Source: Pseudoalteromonas piscicida (lineage in GTDB: Bacteria; Pseudomonadota; Gammaproteobacteria; Enterobacterales; Alteromonadaceae). Taken from it: DNA of 64,000 nucleotides. How positions within the stretch are numbered: the stretch's first letter is position 1; every line of letters starts with the position of its first letter. The DNA lies in contig NZ_CP011924.1 in the NCBI RefSeq assembly GCF_000238315.3, positions 207,501 through 271,500 of the forward strand. Direction: 5' to 3'. Shown one piece after another: positions 18,538 through 27,782 of the stretch. A program made the position numbers and the translations under genes. The notes beneath the pieces were generated by a model. That model did not search any database, was not told the DNA's origin, and was given only the letters and a program-made list of their open reading frames with translations.

Positions 18538-19380
18538 ATGAATAATGCTATCGATTTGACGCGCCTATCTGCACCTGATGTGTTGGAGACAGTCAGCTAT
18601 GAAGCTATTTATCAGGAATTAGAAGCGCAATTGCAACAGCAGTTTCCAGATTATCCATTTCTTCCCTCAGATCCAGCAATAAAGCTGATGGAGCTTTTTG
18701 CCTATCGCGAGGTATTACTGAGACAGCGTGTGAATGACGCCGCACAATCTGTGATGGTGGCATATGCTACGGGCAGTGACTTGGATCATTTGGGTGTTTT
18801 GTTCGGTGTGGCGCGAGAAGAAGCGGAATCGGATGAACGCTATCGTTTGCGGATCCCACTTTCTCTTGAAAGTCATTCAATGGGAGGCACGTCTGGTGCT
18901 TATCAGTACCACGCGTTTACCGCTTCTGCAAAAGTGAAAGATGTATTTGTTGAATCAACATTGCCGGGCATTGTTGAAGTCCATGTGTTACCAGTTGCTG
19001 ATGTGGTGACTTTGGAAGATAAAGAAGCACTGAGAACAGAGGTGTTACGTTATCTCAATGACGAAGATGTTAGACCGCTTACAGACCTTGTACGCGTGCA
19101 TTTGGTAGAGCCAACGGCCTTCACGATTGAAGCCGATATTTACTTTAATGCAGGTATTAATACGGAGCAGGTTAAAGTGTCCATCCATCGTGCAATTGAA
19201 AACTTTATTCAATCGCATTACTTGCTCGGGAAAGAAGTACCCAGCTCGGGACTTATTGATGCCTTGCATCAAGGGGGAGTCAGAAAAGTGAAGCTTCGCT
19301 CGATGCATGACGACCTCTCACCAAGTGCTAAAAATGCAGCTTATTGTCGCGATGTGCAATTACACTTTCCAACGGAGTAA
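18538..19380 (+). CDS. Baseplate wedge protein J, module 1
   Basis: P2 gpJ-like protein of 280 residues (P2 gpJ is 302). Hallmarks are the N-terminal IDLTRLSAPDVLE, then PSDPAIKLMELFAYREVLLRQ, GSDLDHLGVLFGV and SDERYRLRI. Next come a VKDVFVES strand and the C-terminal VRPLTDLVRVHL and QGGVRKVKL. In P2-type tails gpJ forms the edge of the hexagonal baseplate. It is the first of five J paralogues in this locus and opens the first J-I-H module. Confidence 0.93.
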   Translation: MNNAIDLTRLSAPDVLETVSYEAIYQELEAQLQQQFPDYPFLPSDPAIKLMELFAYREVLLRQRVNDAAQSVMVAYATGSDLDHLGVLFGVAREEAESDERYRLRIPLSLESHSMGGTSGAYQYHAFTASAKVKDVFVESTLPGIVEVHVLPVADVVTLEDKEALRTEVLRYLNDEDVRPLTDLVRVHLVEPTAFTIEADIYFNAGINTEQVKVSIHRAIENFIQSHYLLGKEVPSSGLIDALHQGGVRKVKLRSMHDDLSPSAKNAAYCRDVQLHFPTE

Positions 19381-19388
19381 GATGAGCT

Positions 19389-20285
19389 ATGACAAGTTAT
19401 CATAAATTGCTGCCGCCTGGCACATCAAAGCTGGTTCGCACCATTGCTGAGCAAGTTGAAGACTTACCGAGTAAGCTTGAGGTAACACCAACTATCCCAG
19501 AATATGTGGGCAAACAATGGCACCCAGAGACCTGCCCTGAAGCTTTATTACCCTGGCTTGCATGGTCTTTATCAGTAGATGAGTGGGATGAAAGCTGGCC
19601 GGTAGATACCAAACGGGCATTTATCGCCAATTCGGTCAAAGTGCATAAGCACAAAGGCACGGTTGGCTCAGTAAAGCGAGCATTGGCAGCGCTGGGGGTA
19701 AGTGTTGAGTTTTTTGAATGGTTTCAAGAAATTGATGATATAGCACTGGCGCCTTATCAATCAAAGCAGCCACATACCTTTATGTTTATCGCGTGGGCGA
19801 ATGAAATTCCGTATACCAGTGACGCTGTGATCTTAAGCCCAGAGCTTTACCAAGCCGTTAAAGATGTTACTGATAGCACTAAACCAAAACGTGCCCATTT
19901 CGACTTTTTAGTCGGTGCTAAAATGAGCCTAAAACTGCAAACAGCCTCTATTGCCAGTGGCTTGCAAGTTGCGAGAAAGTCAGCGCAAACCGAGGCCGTA
20001 AAAGCACCTGCAGCCACCGTAGCAGCGGCATTTGCATTGGCAAGCAATAAACAAATCGCGGCGACAGGCCGGTATATGAAAAGCCAGCATGTGAATGCGT
20101 ATTTACAAAGCTCTGCGCGAGTAGGGCTTCACTTAAATAACCGTCGTCATGTGGTTAGCCGAATTTATTTTACCAATGAGCAAAGATTGCCTGCCGCCAA
20201 GTTTGACTTTACGGCGGAACTTGCGAGCACTTTGCACTTTAATAATCGTCGTTTTCAAGTGGCTAGATTCTACTGCCACGTATAA
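19389..20285 (+). CDS. Baseplate protein I, module 1
   Basis: P2 gpI-like tail protein of 298 residues. The core is at about 45-115: CPEALLPWLAWSLSVDEWD, then KRAFIANSVKVHKHKGTVGS and VKRALAALG. Each of the five I paralogues shows this core or a diverged form. It is longer than P2 gpI (176 residues). The C-terminal half is an added region with repeated LHLNNRR / LHFNNRR segments and a terminal FYCHV. Similar C-terminal extensions occur in the module 2 and 3 paralogues. Confidence 0.9.
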   Translation: MTSYHKLLPPGTSKLVRTIAEQVEDLPSKLEVTPTIPEYVGKQWHPETCPEALLPWLAWSLSVDEWDESWPVDTKRAFIANSVKVHKHKGTVGSVKRALAALGVSVEFFEWFQEIDDIALAPYQSKQPHTFMFIAWANEIPYTSDAVILSPELYQAVKDVTDSTKPKRAHFDFLVGAKMSLKLQTASIASGLQVARKSAQTEAVKAPAATVAAAFALASNKQIAATGRYMKSQHVNAYLQSSARVGLHLNNRRHVVSRIYFTNEQRLPAAKFDFTAELASTLHFNNRRFQVARFYCHV

Positions 20286-20490
20286 CCATCGCAGCAATTT
20301 AGCCTACAACCGCTATTGGAATAGCGAATAAACACTTCAATTGATGTCATCAGCGTTTACCCAGCGGTAGTACCTATTGGGATAAAACCCATTGCTGTCA
20401 TTTCATATCAATGTGCTTAATAAATCAGCTTATAAATCGAGTTGTGTATTGATGCGGGTTGATATCACTCAACAAAAGGAGACAGGTGCT

Positions 20491-21036
20491 GTGAGCACGA
20501 TTTTACGGCCGACCATCACCACCGCGGGTTTGGAAGCAGTATTTAACGCCCAAAAAAATGGCTTTCAAGCGAAGATCAGCAAGGTAGGGCTTGGTACTGG
20601 CAATTATACGCCAGATCAAGGCCGCCGCCAGCTACAACAAGAAGTCCACCGCATTATGGTGGCAAGTGGCGAAGATAAGGGGAATGCCCAAATCCATATG
20701 AGTGTGATTGATGATACCGATCACAACTTTTGGGTCAATGAAGTGGGCTTTTATATCGAAAGCGAAGCAAATGGCCAAACACAAGAGGTGCTATTTGCGG
20801 TGTATTCTTCACCAGATAGGCCTATTGCTTATAAGTCGGCGGAAGTCGATTTACTTCTTGCTTTTGATTTGGTGCTAACGGGCGTACCTGCTGACGCCGT
20901 TACCATCGTCGATAACGGCGTTAATCTAAATATTCTTATCGCCCCTGAACTTGCCAAGCTAGGCGCTGCGCAAATTAACAATATGACTCGTCATCTTAAA
21001 CAGAAGTTTGAGTTGATGGACAAAGGAATTTTATAG
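20491..21036 (+). CDS. Tail collar/fibre N-terminal protein H, module 1
   Basis: DUF3751-type phage tail-collar protein of 181 residues. The GTG start is chosen for its strong AAAGGAGA site 8 bp upstream; the frame is open 33 codons further up with no such site. The family pattern includes TITTAGLEAVFNAQKNGF, VGLGTGNYTP and FWVNEVGFYIE. Only the baseplate-proximal part of a fibre is encoded. The distal part is on the separate gene 10 bp downstream. Confidence 0.87.
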   Translation: MSTILRPTITTAGLEAVFNAQKNGFQAKISKVGLGTGNYTPDQGRRQLQQEVHRIMVASGEDKGNAQIHMSVIDDTDHNFWVNEVGFYIESEANGQTQEVLFAVYSSPDRPIAYKSAEVDLLLAFDLVLTGVPADAVTIVDNGVNLNILIAPELAKLGAAQINNMTRHLKQKFELMDKGIL

Positions 21037-21045
21037 GAGCAACTC

Positions 21046-21822
21046 ATGGCATTAGAACAAGATATTGCTAATCTCATTCAGTCTACGGATGCCTTAACGG
21101 CGGTGGTGGATAACAAGGCGCAGCAGCTCGATAACCAAATGGCTGCCTTTGACACGCGCATTGCAAAAAAAGAGCAAGATGTCGACAAATTTATTCAAGA
21201 AGCGATGCCTGAAACACGCTATGTTCAGGATATTTTTATCGGTGGTTCAAAGGATTATTTTTATCCGGTGTGGTGGCGTTTTCCTGGTAATTACGGTGGG
21301 ACAAGTAAACTGACTATCGCTCGAGATTATGCTTGGAACTCAGATACCAAGCCTTTAGATCCGAACCGACCTCACCAAGCAGGGCTTCTGTTAGAGCTGG
21401 AAGGTAATGCCTATGCTTGGGATGGTAATGCTAACTTTATGCAAATTAAGCGTTTTCATGAGCGTTATAACCCAACAGTAAGTCATGTGAGCTTCGCCGC
21501 GTATTCAAAGGTGGAAAAGGTAGATGCTGATAAACCTCTGTATGTAGGTCGTGATGATGGTTCAGTTGGTGCTTGGTGTTATCGTTATAATGGTATGTAC
21601 CTAAGAGGTGGTGGACTTAAATACCGATTTATCAAAAATTGGAAAGGAGATGTATCTTATCATGATGGGAATGATAACTTGCGAAGAGAATTAACAGAGG
21701 CTAGCTTTGCCAATAGTTCTGTTCGTTGGTACGCAGAGCCAATTCCATTTGCCGAGCGTTTAGCCCCAACACTAAGCTCAATCCCTTACGCAAACCATCC
21801 ATATACACCACCAACAGCTTAA
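21046..21822 (+). CDS. Tail fibre tip protein, module 1 (variant a)
   Basis: 258 residues. The N-terminus MALEQDIANLIQSTDALTA starts a short coiled coil to about residue 60. The rest is aromatic- and glycine-rich with no recognised family, ending IPYANHPYTPPTA. Its N-terminus is nearly identical to that of the gene at 22274-23155 while the middle differs. The pair therefore looks like alternative receptor-binding tips on one attachment stem. Receptor-binding role is inferred from position. Confidence 0.75.
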   Translation: MALEQDIANLIQSTDALTAVVDNKAQQLDNQMAAFDTRIAKKEQDVDKFIQEAMPETRYVQDIFIGGSKDYFYPVWWRFPGNYGGTSKLTIARDYAWNSDTKPLDPNRPHQAGLLLELEGNAYAWDGNANFMQIKRFHERYNPTVSHVSFAAYSKVEKVDADKPLYVGRDDGSVGAWCYRYNGMYLRGGGLKYRFIKNWKGDVSYHDGNDNLRRELTEASFANSSVRWYAEPIPFAERLAPTLSSIPYANHPYTPPTA

Positions 21823-21832
21823 AGGAATCACA

Positions 21833-22144
21833 ATGGAAATTAAAACCTTAAAAATCGGTGATGATGAACTTATCAATGTGCCGGCAGATGAAAAAACATT
21901 GGCAGATTTGGGTGTCGCGAGTGCTGATATTCCGGGCATTTTAGCTGAGGCAAAGCAGGCTCAGCTTGCAGCGCAATGTATGCACGCTAGAAGTTTTGCT
22001 TACCAGTGCGAGTCAGATGGTCTTGCCTTCGATTACTTAGCGGCAATGGCCGAATTTGGTGAAGCGAGTGAAGCAGCACAAGCGGCAAAAACCGCGTGGC
22101 TGCAAGCGCGAAGCACCATTAAAAATCGCTATCCAAAACCGTAA
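21833..22144 (+). CDS. Small fibre-associated protein, module 1 (a)
   Basis: 103 residues. The C-terminal half ESDGLAFDYLAAMAEFGEAS is shared in pattern with the protein at 23158-23460. Small genes in this position after a phage fibre usually encode a fibre assembly chaperone or a capping subunit. No family is firmly recognised. Confidence 0.65.
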   Translation: MEIKTLKIGDDELINVPADEKTLADLGVASADIPGILAEAKQAQLAAQCMHARSFAYQCESDGLAFDYLAAMAEFGEASEAAQAAKTAWLQARSTIKNRYPKP

Positions 22145-22175
22145 TAACACCAAGCTACAACGACTTTAGGCTATT

Positions 22176-22201
22176 AAGCCCACCATTCGGTGGGCTTTTT
22201 T
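22176..22201 (+). terminator. Terminator after the first fibre pair
   Basis: Stem AAGCCCACC / GGTGGGCTT (9 bp), loop ATTC, followed by TTTTTAT. It separates the first tip/accessory pair from the second, so the second tip may be made at a lower level or need antitermination. Confidence 0.85.
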
Positions 22202-22273
22202 ATGCCTGATTTACCGCTGAGATAACACTCAGTATTCCTTTTATAAATTGTATTAACCATATGGAGAAAAAAT

Positions 22274-23155
22274 ATGGCATTAGAACAAGATATTGCCAAA
22301 TTGATTGAGGCGTCAAACGACCTCACCGCAACCGTCGATAATAAAATTCAAGATATTACGGCGAAATTAGATGCGAAAAGAGCAGAGGTCGATGCCCGCT
22401 TGCAAGCTAAAGAGCAGGCTGTGGACGCAAAAATTATGAGTTTCCAACGAGCTTTGCCTTTAGCACCTAATGCACTTTCTGATACTAAGCATTTCAATAA
22501 TATTTGTGCCGATGTACCTAACGGCACGGCTGTTGATGTGATTGCGGCGCATGCCGCACCGTGGAGCAGTTTTTTTTATCGTGGTACCGAGGGAACAGGA
22601 ACAATCACTAAGTTATCACTAGCTCAGTTGACTGAGTTTGGTCTCACTCCAAATGAAGAGTTTCTGAGGCGAGGTTTGGGAGCGAAAGATTCCCATGGTG
22701 ACAGCTATTATGGAAGCGAATATAGAGTCCTTCTGCTGGATGTTGTTGTGAATAAAGGACGAGATGATAACCCCGCTGAAGGTAATCTATTTGTACTAAA
22801 TCAGGGATGTGAAAGATATATTGGTTGGAGTAAGGGGGAGTTTTTAACACAAGCAAGTTGCTGGATTAATGTGTTGGAACAAACTGGTGATTTGCGATTT
22901 TATCCATCGAGAAACCGCTCCGCAGATATTCTCGTCTCTGGCTCAGATGCAGGTAAAGGGTGGCAATATAAGTCGAATAGAAGAACTGGCTGGGGTGGCT
23001 GTCATCAGCCGTATTTTAGAGGGCTTGGCAGTATGAAGGTGGCCATTGCGTTGCCTTATGTTGGTACGGGCGATCATGGTGACAATATGATCTGGGCTGA
23101 TAGTGTCGGCCACCCATACACTCACGTAGGTCCAACTTTAAGCGAAGGAGCATAA
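22274..23155 (+). CDS. Tail fibre tip protein, module 1 (variant b)
   Basis: 293 residues. The N-terminal MALEQDIAKLIEASNDLTA and coiled coil to about 60 match the variant a gene in both protein and DNA. The central part (about 65-270) is different, and the end again has a HPYTHVGPTLS-like motif. This second tip has no J, I or H of its own and would have to attach to the module 1 H protein (inference). Confidence 0.75.
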   Translation: MALEQDIAKLIEASNDLTATVDNKIQDITAKLDAKRAEVDARLQAKEQAVDAKIMSFQRALPLAPNALSDTKHFNNICADVPNGTAVDVIAAHAAPWSSFFYRGTEGTGTITKLSLAQLTEFGLTPNEEFLRRGLGAKDSHGDSYYGSEYRVLLLDVVVNKGRDDNPAEGNLFVLNQGCERYIGWSKGEFLTQASCWINVLEQTGDLRFYPSRNRSADILVSGSDAGKGWQYKSNRRTGWGGCHQPYFRGLGSMKVAIALPYVGTGDHGDNMIWADSVGHPYTHVGPTLSEGA

Positions 23156-23157
23156 AC

Positions 23158-23460
23158 ATGGCGATTTTAAAATTAAAAACAACAGGTAAAGCGATTGCTG
23201 GTGGTATTGTTGATGATGCACACGCGGCACATCTTGCAAAAGAAGCTGAAGTTGATTTCGCTTTATGTGAAATCGAATATAGCCCTAAAGAAATCAGTGA
23301 GTTAAGACGCAAACATTACAGCGCCAACACCGATTTCTTATTCTTTGACTATATGGCTGCGGTTACTGAATATGGTGAAACCTCAGAAAAAGCTGTGGCA
23401 GCAAAGCAGGCTTGGATGAATAAGCGCGCCGAAATTAAGTCAACACTGCCAAACCTTTAA
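23158..23460 (+). CDS. Small fibre-associated protein, module 1 (b)
   Basis: 100 residues, starting 3 bp after its tip gene. The segment TDFLFFDYMAAVTEYGETSE parallels the accessory protein of variant a, while the N-terminal half differs. A hairpin with arms ACACGGCTCC / GGAGTCGTGT follows at 23471-23495 but has no T tract. Confidence 0.65.
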   Translation: MAILKLKTTGKAIAGGIVDDAHAAHLAKEAEVDFALCEIEYSPKEISELRRKHYSANTDFLFFDYMAAVTEYGETSEKAVAAKQAWMNKRAEIKSTLPNL

Positions 23461-23511
23461 ACATCAAATTACACGGCTCCTGAAGGGAGTCGTGTTACAA
23501 CAGGCCCCATT

Positions 23512-24468
23512 ATGTCTTTAACTAACTTCAGTGCGGTCAGTCTTAGTCAATTACCCGCATCCGATTTACTTGAACCCGTTGAATTTAAATCGCTTTATAA
23601 CGAACTAAAGCAAGCCGTAGAGCACGCCTGCCCGGAACTTTCTGAGCTACTACCTAGCGACCCCATCGTCAAGCTGATGGAAGTCTTTGCTTATCGAGAG
23701 CTGCTATTACGTCAACAGATTAATGAAGGCGCACAGCAGGTGTTGCTGGCAAAAGCCACGAGCAGTGAACTCGATTATCTGGGTAATCGTTTTGCGGTGA
23801 TACGAGAAGCTGGGGAGAGTGATGAGCGCTTTCGAGCGCGTATTCAATTGGCACTAGAAGGGTTTAGTACAGCAGGGCCAATTGGTGCTTATTGTTTTCA
23901 CACGCTTAAAGCCTTACCTCAAGTTAAGGATGTTTTTGTTGAGTCTCCCGAATTTGAGCTGCTTCAGGTCGAGCCGCCATTATCAGACTTAGTACCAGAG
24001 CATACGAAATTGCTGCATTGTAGCCATGCCGCTAGGCTTCTAGATGCCGCGCCGGGAGATGTTGCCATAACGGTGCTGACAGATAGAGGCAATGGCATAC
24101 CAAATCAAGACGAAATCACAGCAATTACAGAGCATTTGTTTCATGAAGACATTAGGCCTCTGACAGATAGGCCACGAGTGCTCTCAGCTGAGGTAAAAGA
24201 ATTTACCCTCCGCGCCACACTTTATTTATATCCAGGCCCCGATGAAGAAAAAGTGAAATCTACGGTAGAGCAAAGCGTGCAGCAATGGTTAAAAACACAT
24301 CATAAACTTAATCATGATATTCGGTTGTCTGGGCTTTATAGTGCGCTACACCAAGCAGGTGTGCAACGTGTTGAGCTGCTCTCACCTACCGCCGACATTA
24401 TCAATACCCCTTGGCAGGCTGCGTTTTGTACACAAGTGGAGATAAACATTGCAGGAAGAGATATTTAA
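23512..24468 (+). CDS. Baseplate wedge protein J, module 2
   Basis: gpJ-like, 318 residues. Closest in pattern to the module 1 paralogue: LPSDPIVKLMEVFAYRELLL, then SSELDYLGNRFAV and GESDERFRARI. An insertion of about 35 residues follows the VKDVFVES strand (FELLQVEPPLSDLVPEH region), accounting for the extra length. The next gene starts inside its 3' end. Confidence 0.92.
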   Translation: MSLTNFSAVSLSQLPASDLLEPVEFKSLYNELKQAVEHACPELSELLPSDPIVKLMEVFAYRELLLRQQINEGAQQVLLAKATSSELDYLGNRFAVIREAGESDERFRARIQLALEGFSTAGPIGAYCFHTLKALPQVKDVFVESPEFELLQVEPPLSDLVPEHTKLLHCSHAARLLDAAPGDVAITVLTDRGNGIPNQDEITAITEHLFHEDIRPLTDRPRVLSAEVKEFTLRATLYLYPGPDEEKVKSTVEQSVQQWLKTHHKLNHDIRLSGLYSALHQAGVQRVELLSPTADIINTPWQAAFCTQVEINIAGRDI

Positions 24469-25195
24469 TACACTATTACCGCACGCAAGCACTAAGCTTG
24501 AGCATGCGCTGGCAAAGGCGCTAAGTAAAGTTTCCGCGACTCCTATTCCACTCGGTAGCCTTTGGGATCCATGGCGATGTCCCGAGCATTTTTTACCTTG
24601 GCTTGCGGATGCACTCAGTGTGGACTTTTGGGATAGCGCTTGGCCAATTGAAGTGAAGCGCAAGATTATAGCGAATAGCGTGCCCGATCATCGAATAAAA
24701 GGGACGGTTAGTGCGATAAAAAGCGCGCTATCCACTCTAGCCGCAAAAGTTGAGCTTAAAGAGTGGTGGCAACAAGAAAATCCTCACGCGTTTACGCCGC
24801 ATTCTGCACAGATCATTGCGTTGGCCGCTCAGAACCTAGACCCAGCAGGCAGCACGTTACTGACTCCTAAGTTGCAGGCACAACTTTGGCAAGCAGTGGT
24901 GATGACAAAACCATGTCGCAGCCAAATTAGTTTGCGTGTAGGTGTACAGCAAAGTACAAGCTTATCGCTCAATACAGTCAGTCAGTCTGCGAGTCTCCAG
25001 CGAACGTGGATGCCTCAACACACAGATAATGTTGCAAATTTAAGCCAGTTGTATCTTGCTGGAACTTCTGTTTTGCAAGGGGTGGGCAAAATATCCGGTG
25101 AAGTGCGCTCTGATCTCAAAAGTGCTTCCAGTCTTTATGTTCACGCCGCGCCCTTTGCTATCCAAATCCAGCGACAGTCGTTTTATTGCTATTAA
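24449..25195 (+). CDS. Baseplate protein I, module 2
   Basis: gpI-like, 248 residues. The TTG start overlaps the end of J by 20 bp; it is the start that keeps the conserved N-terminus (LPHASTKLEHALAKALS). Core: CPEHFLPWLADALSVDFWD then KRKIIANSVPDHRIKGTVSA. The C-terminal extension ends QRQSFYCY, similar to the FYCHV end of module 1. Confidence 0.88.
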   Translation: MQEEIFNTLLPHASTKLEHALAKALSKVSATPIPLGSLWDPWRCPEHFLPWLADALSVDFWDSAWPIEVKRKIIANSVPDHRIKGTVSAIKSALSTLAAKVELKEWWQQENPHAFTPHSAQIIALAAQNLDPAGSTLLTPKLQAQLWQAVVMTKPCRSQISLRVGVQQSTSLSLNTVSQSASLQRTWMPQHTDNVANLSQLYLAGTSVLQGVGKISGEVRSDLKSASSLYVHAAPFAIQIQRQSFYCY

Positions 25196-25262
25196 TACCT
25201 AAACACGCTCAAGCTACTGCAAAAACAAACTTGAAGATTAACAGACTCTAAAGGAATGACTC

Positions 25263-25799
25263 ATGGAACAATTTACGCCGCTTATTACGCAGGCGGGATT
25301 AAACGCGGCCGTTAATGCCAAAGCCAATGGTTTTACCATTGATATTAGCGCGATTGCGGTAGGCACTTCTGGCTATACGCCATCTCGTAGCCAAACTAGG
25401 CTGCGAGGTGAAAAAAATCGCGTGGCGATTGCCGGCGGGCAAGTTGTTGGTGACGGACAATTTCATATTACCGGACATTTTATTGACGATGCTGAGTATG
25501 CGGTGCGCGAAGTGGGTTTTTATCTTGCCGATGGCACTTTGTTTGCCGTTTGGTCGCACCCGCAAAATGTACTTTTTTATCAAACTCCCATTGCACAAAT
25601 ATTACAAGGGTTTGATCTGCTGTTAAGTGCTGCACCCGTAGACGCTATCACGATTAATACCACAGGCGATTTAACGCTTTTCTATGCCGGTGAATTTCTC
25701 GACATGCTGGTGGCACAAACCCAACAACTGAGTGCGCAAATTCAAGCGAATCACCGACAAATTCAATTCAACAACAGACTACTACAGCTAGGAGTGTAA
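25263..25799 (+). CDS. Tail collar/fibre N-terminal protein H, module 2
   Basis: DUF3751-type protein of 178 residues: ITQAGLNAAVNAKANGFT, IAVGTSGYTPSRSQTRLRG and YAVREVGFYLADGTLFAVW. The tail after about 150 is a Gln-rich helix. It stops 1 bp before the separate tip gene. Confidence 0.87.
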   Translation: MEQFTPLITQAGLNAAVNAKANGFTIDISAIAVGTSGYTPSRSQTRLRGEKNRVAIAGGQVVGDGQFHITGHFIDDAEYAVREVGFYLADGTLFAVWSHPQNVLFYQTPIAQILQGFDLLLSAAPVDAITINTTGDLTLFYAGEFLDMLVAQTQQLSAQIQANHRQIQFNNRLLQLGV

Positions 25800-25800
25800 T

Positions 25801-26559
25801 ATGGCGGATTATCAGCCAATGACATTAGAGCAGCGCATCGCCGCACTGCAAGCCGAGAACGGCAAACTAATCGATTCAAATAATGTCCTCACCCAAACCG
25901 TGATCGGCAAAATGGGGGAGATTAATCATGCGCTGAGTGACGCGCAGCAAGATATTAATGAAGCGGTTGCTTTGGCGGGGTCAAAAACAGATCAAGCGAT
26001 CCTTAGTTTTGCGGATAGTCACTCTGATCTCAAAGTGAGTTATTATGATCAAGTTGCGCATTCAAAGGCTTCACTTGGGGTAGTTGCTGATCCAGAAGAT
26101 GAATCTCGCTCTGAGTGGGTATTAGTGCCAACGACGAGCATTGGTTACCATATTTATCCAACTGTTGGTGCACTTACCAAAATTCATTTAGTTCATGGGC
26201 ACTCATATTCGCCCGGGTACAGTGAAGCGCCGCAATATGAGCGCGACTGGAGTGTAACCTATATGCAATTTGTTTTTGCGAACTCAGCGGCGACGAGTGC
26301 AGAGATCAATGAGCAACTGAACGCAAATAGCGTGAGCGTTAGAAGTTTTGGAGGCTGGTGGAATGGTGCATCGACAGGCTCAATTCCTGTATTAAGGTTC
26401 TCTCAACATCATCCATACTCGAGGTTATTTGTGCGATTTATTAACCGTACTTATGCCCCTGCTGCAACTTCAGAGCCACCACAAAATATCGTTGAATTTG
26501 GTGGTAACGCCACTTTTGCTGTTGACCGTGTTATTAACTATCCAAGAATCGAGGTGTAA
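25801..26559 (+). CDS. Tail fibre tip protein, module 2
   Basis: 252 residues. It has an N-terminal helical stem (MTLEQRIAALQAENGKLIDS to about 80), then a region with no recognised family, rich in Tyr, His, Ser and Trp (GGWWNGASTGSIPVLRFSQ). The stem start resembles the MALEQDIA stems of module 1. A tip role is inferred from position. Confidence 0.72.
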   Translation: MADYQPMTLEQRIAALQAENGKLIDSNNVLTQTVIGKMGEINHALSDAQQDINEAVALAGSKTDQAILSFADSHSDLKVSYYDQVAHSKASLGVVADPEDESRSEWVLVPTTSIGYHIYPTVGALTKIHLVHGHSYSPGYSEAPQYERDWSVTYMQFVFANSAATSAEINEQLNANSVSVRSFGGWWNGASTGSIPVLRFSQHHPYSRLFVRFINRTYAPAATSEPPQNIVEFGGNATFAVDRVINYPRIEV

Positions 26560-26561
26560 TT

Positions 26562-26930
26562 ATGCAAGAACAAATTCCTTCACAACAAGATCATTTAGCT
26601 TTAATCGCGTACCTAGACAAGCAAGTCAAACGCGGGCAAATAAGCCGAGAAGTGGCGGATGTAGAATCTATTATTGGGACTACTGCAGATACAAGCCACC
26701 TAGTATTAGTTGAGTTTATTAAGCTGCTTGATGGTTTAAGCAAAGCAACAACACTTGCCGAGATGCGTGCAGCGGCATCACAGGGGCGTGATGGCTTAGG
26801 TACATTAACCACAAAAGTGCTGAATAATGAGATTCAGTTTCCCTATCAAGGTAAAGGCGCTGAAAATGTTTACCAAGAAATTGAATCTCGCGCTACTGGT
26901 GTTGCAAGCATTTTAACGTCTCCAGAATAA
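26562..26930 (+). CDS. Small fibre-associated protein, module 2
   Basis: 122 residues, largely helical and charged, 2 bp after the tip gene. No similarity in pattern to the module 1 accessory proteins and no recognised family. By position a fibre assembly or capping partner. Confidence 0.6.
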   Translation: MQEQIPSQQDHLALIAYLDKQVKRGQISREVADVESIIGTTADTSHLVLVEFIKLLDGLSKATTLAEMRAAASQGRDGLGTLTTKVLNNEIQFPYQGKGAENVYQEIESRATGVASILTSPE

Positions 26931-26938
26931 GGCACTCT

Positions 26939-27781
26939 ATGGCAAATCAATCAATCGATCTTTCCACTTTGCCTGCGCCAAACATCCTTGAACCACTTGA
27001 TTTCGAAAGCCTGTTCCAAGCACGTAAACAACGTTTTATTGAACTCGCACCTGAATATACCAAAGCGCTAGCGCTTGAAAGCTCGCCGCTGGCGATTTGT
27101 TTGCAAGTCGAAAGCTATCGCGAGCTGTTATTACGACAGCGCGTCAATGAAGCCGCGGCGGCGAATTTGTTAGCTACCAGCCAAGGCGCTGATCTTGAGC
27201 ATCTTGGCGCTTTTTATGGGGTGGCTCGGTTGCCCGATGAGCATGACGAAACCTTACGAATGCGTATTCGCAACAGTACCATAGCGTCTAGTACGGCAGG
27301 TAGTGCGGCGCATTATCGTCATCAAGCCATTGAAGCTGCACCGGGATTAATTAAGGATGTGTCGGTGCAAAGCCCAGGGGATGGGCTGGTGGTGGTAACG
27401 GTACTTGCAAAGTTTGACACTGATGCTGAGCAGGTCTTAGCACAAGTGAAAGAGAGGCTATTTGACGATTCAGTGAAAATGCTAACGGACACGTTAGAGG
27501 TCAAACTTGCACAGCCCGTTTGGGTAGATGTTGAAGCTGAGCTTTATCTCAATACTCATGCTTCTGAACTTATTATCAATAAGCTGGAGCAAACGTTGCA
27601 AGACAACTGGCTCAATATCACGACACTTGGTTGGGACTTAACGCCAAGCTGGCTGCATGCACAATTACATAGTACGGGAATTAGGCATATCGAACTGCTT
27701 GCTCCAACACAGTTAATTGATGTGGCAGCCCATCAGTACGTTATGCCCAAGTCAATCTCGCTGACATTAAAGCGAGGCTAA
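26939..27781 (+). CDS. Baseplate wedge protein J, module 3
   Basis: gpJ-like, 280 residues. IDLSTLPAPNILEPLDFESL starts it, with ESYRELLLRQRVNEAAAANL, GADLEHLGAFYGVAR and a C-terminal STGIRHIELLAP. The DERY/F segment is changed to DEHDETLRMRI. It is more diverged than modules 1 and 2 but clearly the same family. Confidence 0.91.
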   Translation: MANQSIDLSTLPAPNILEPLDFESLFQARKQRFIELAPEYTKALALESSPLAICLQVESYRELLLRQRVNEAAAANLLATSQGADLEHLGAFYGVARLPDEHDETLRMRIRNSTIASSTAGSAAHYRHQAIEAAPGLIKDVSVQSPGDGLVVVTVLAKFDTDAEQVLAQVKERLFDDSVKMLTDTLEVKLAQPVWVDVEAELYLNTHASELIINKLEQTLQDNWLNITTLGWDLTPSWLHAQLHSTGIRHIELLAPTQLIDVAAHQYVMPKSISLTLKRG

Positions 27782-27782
27782 G

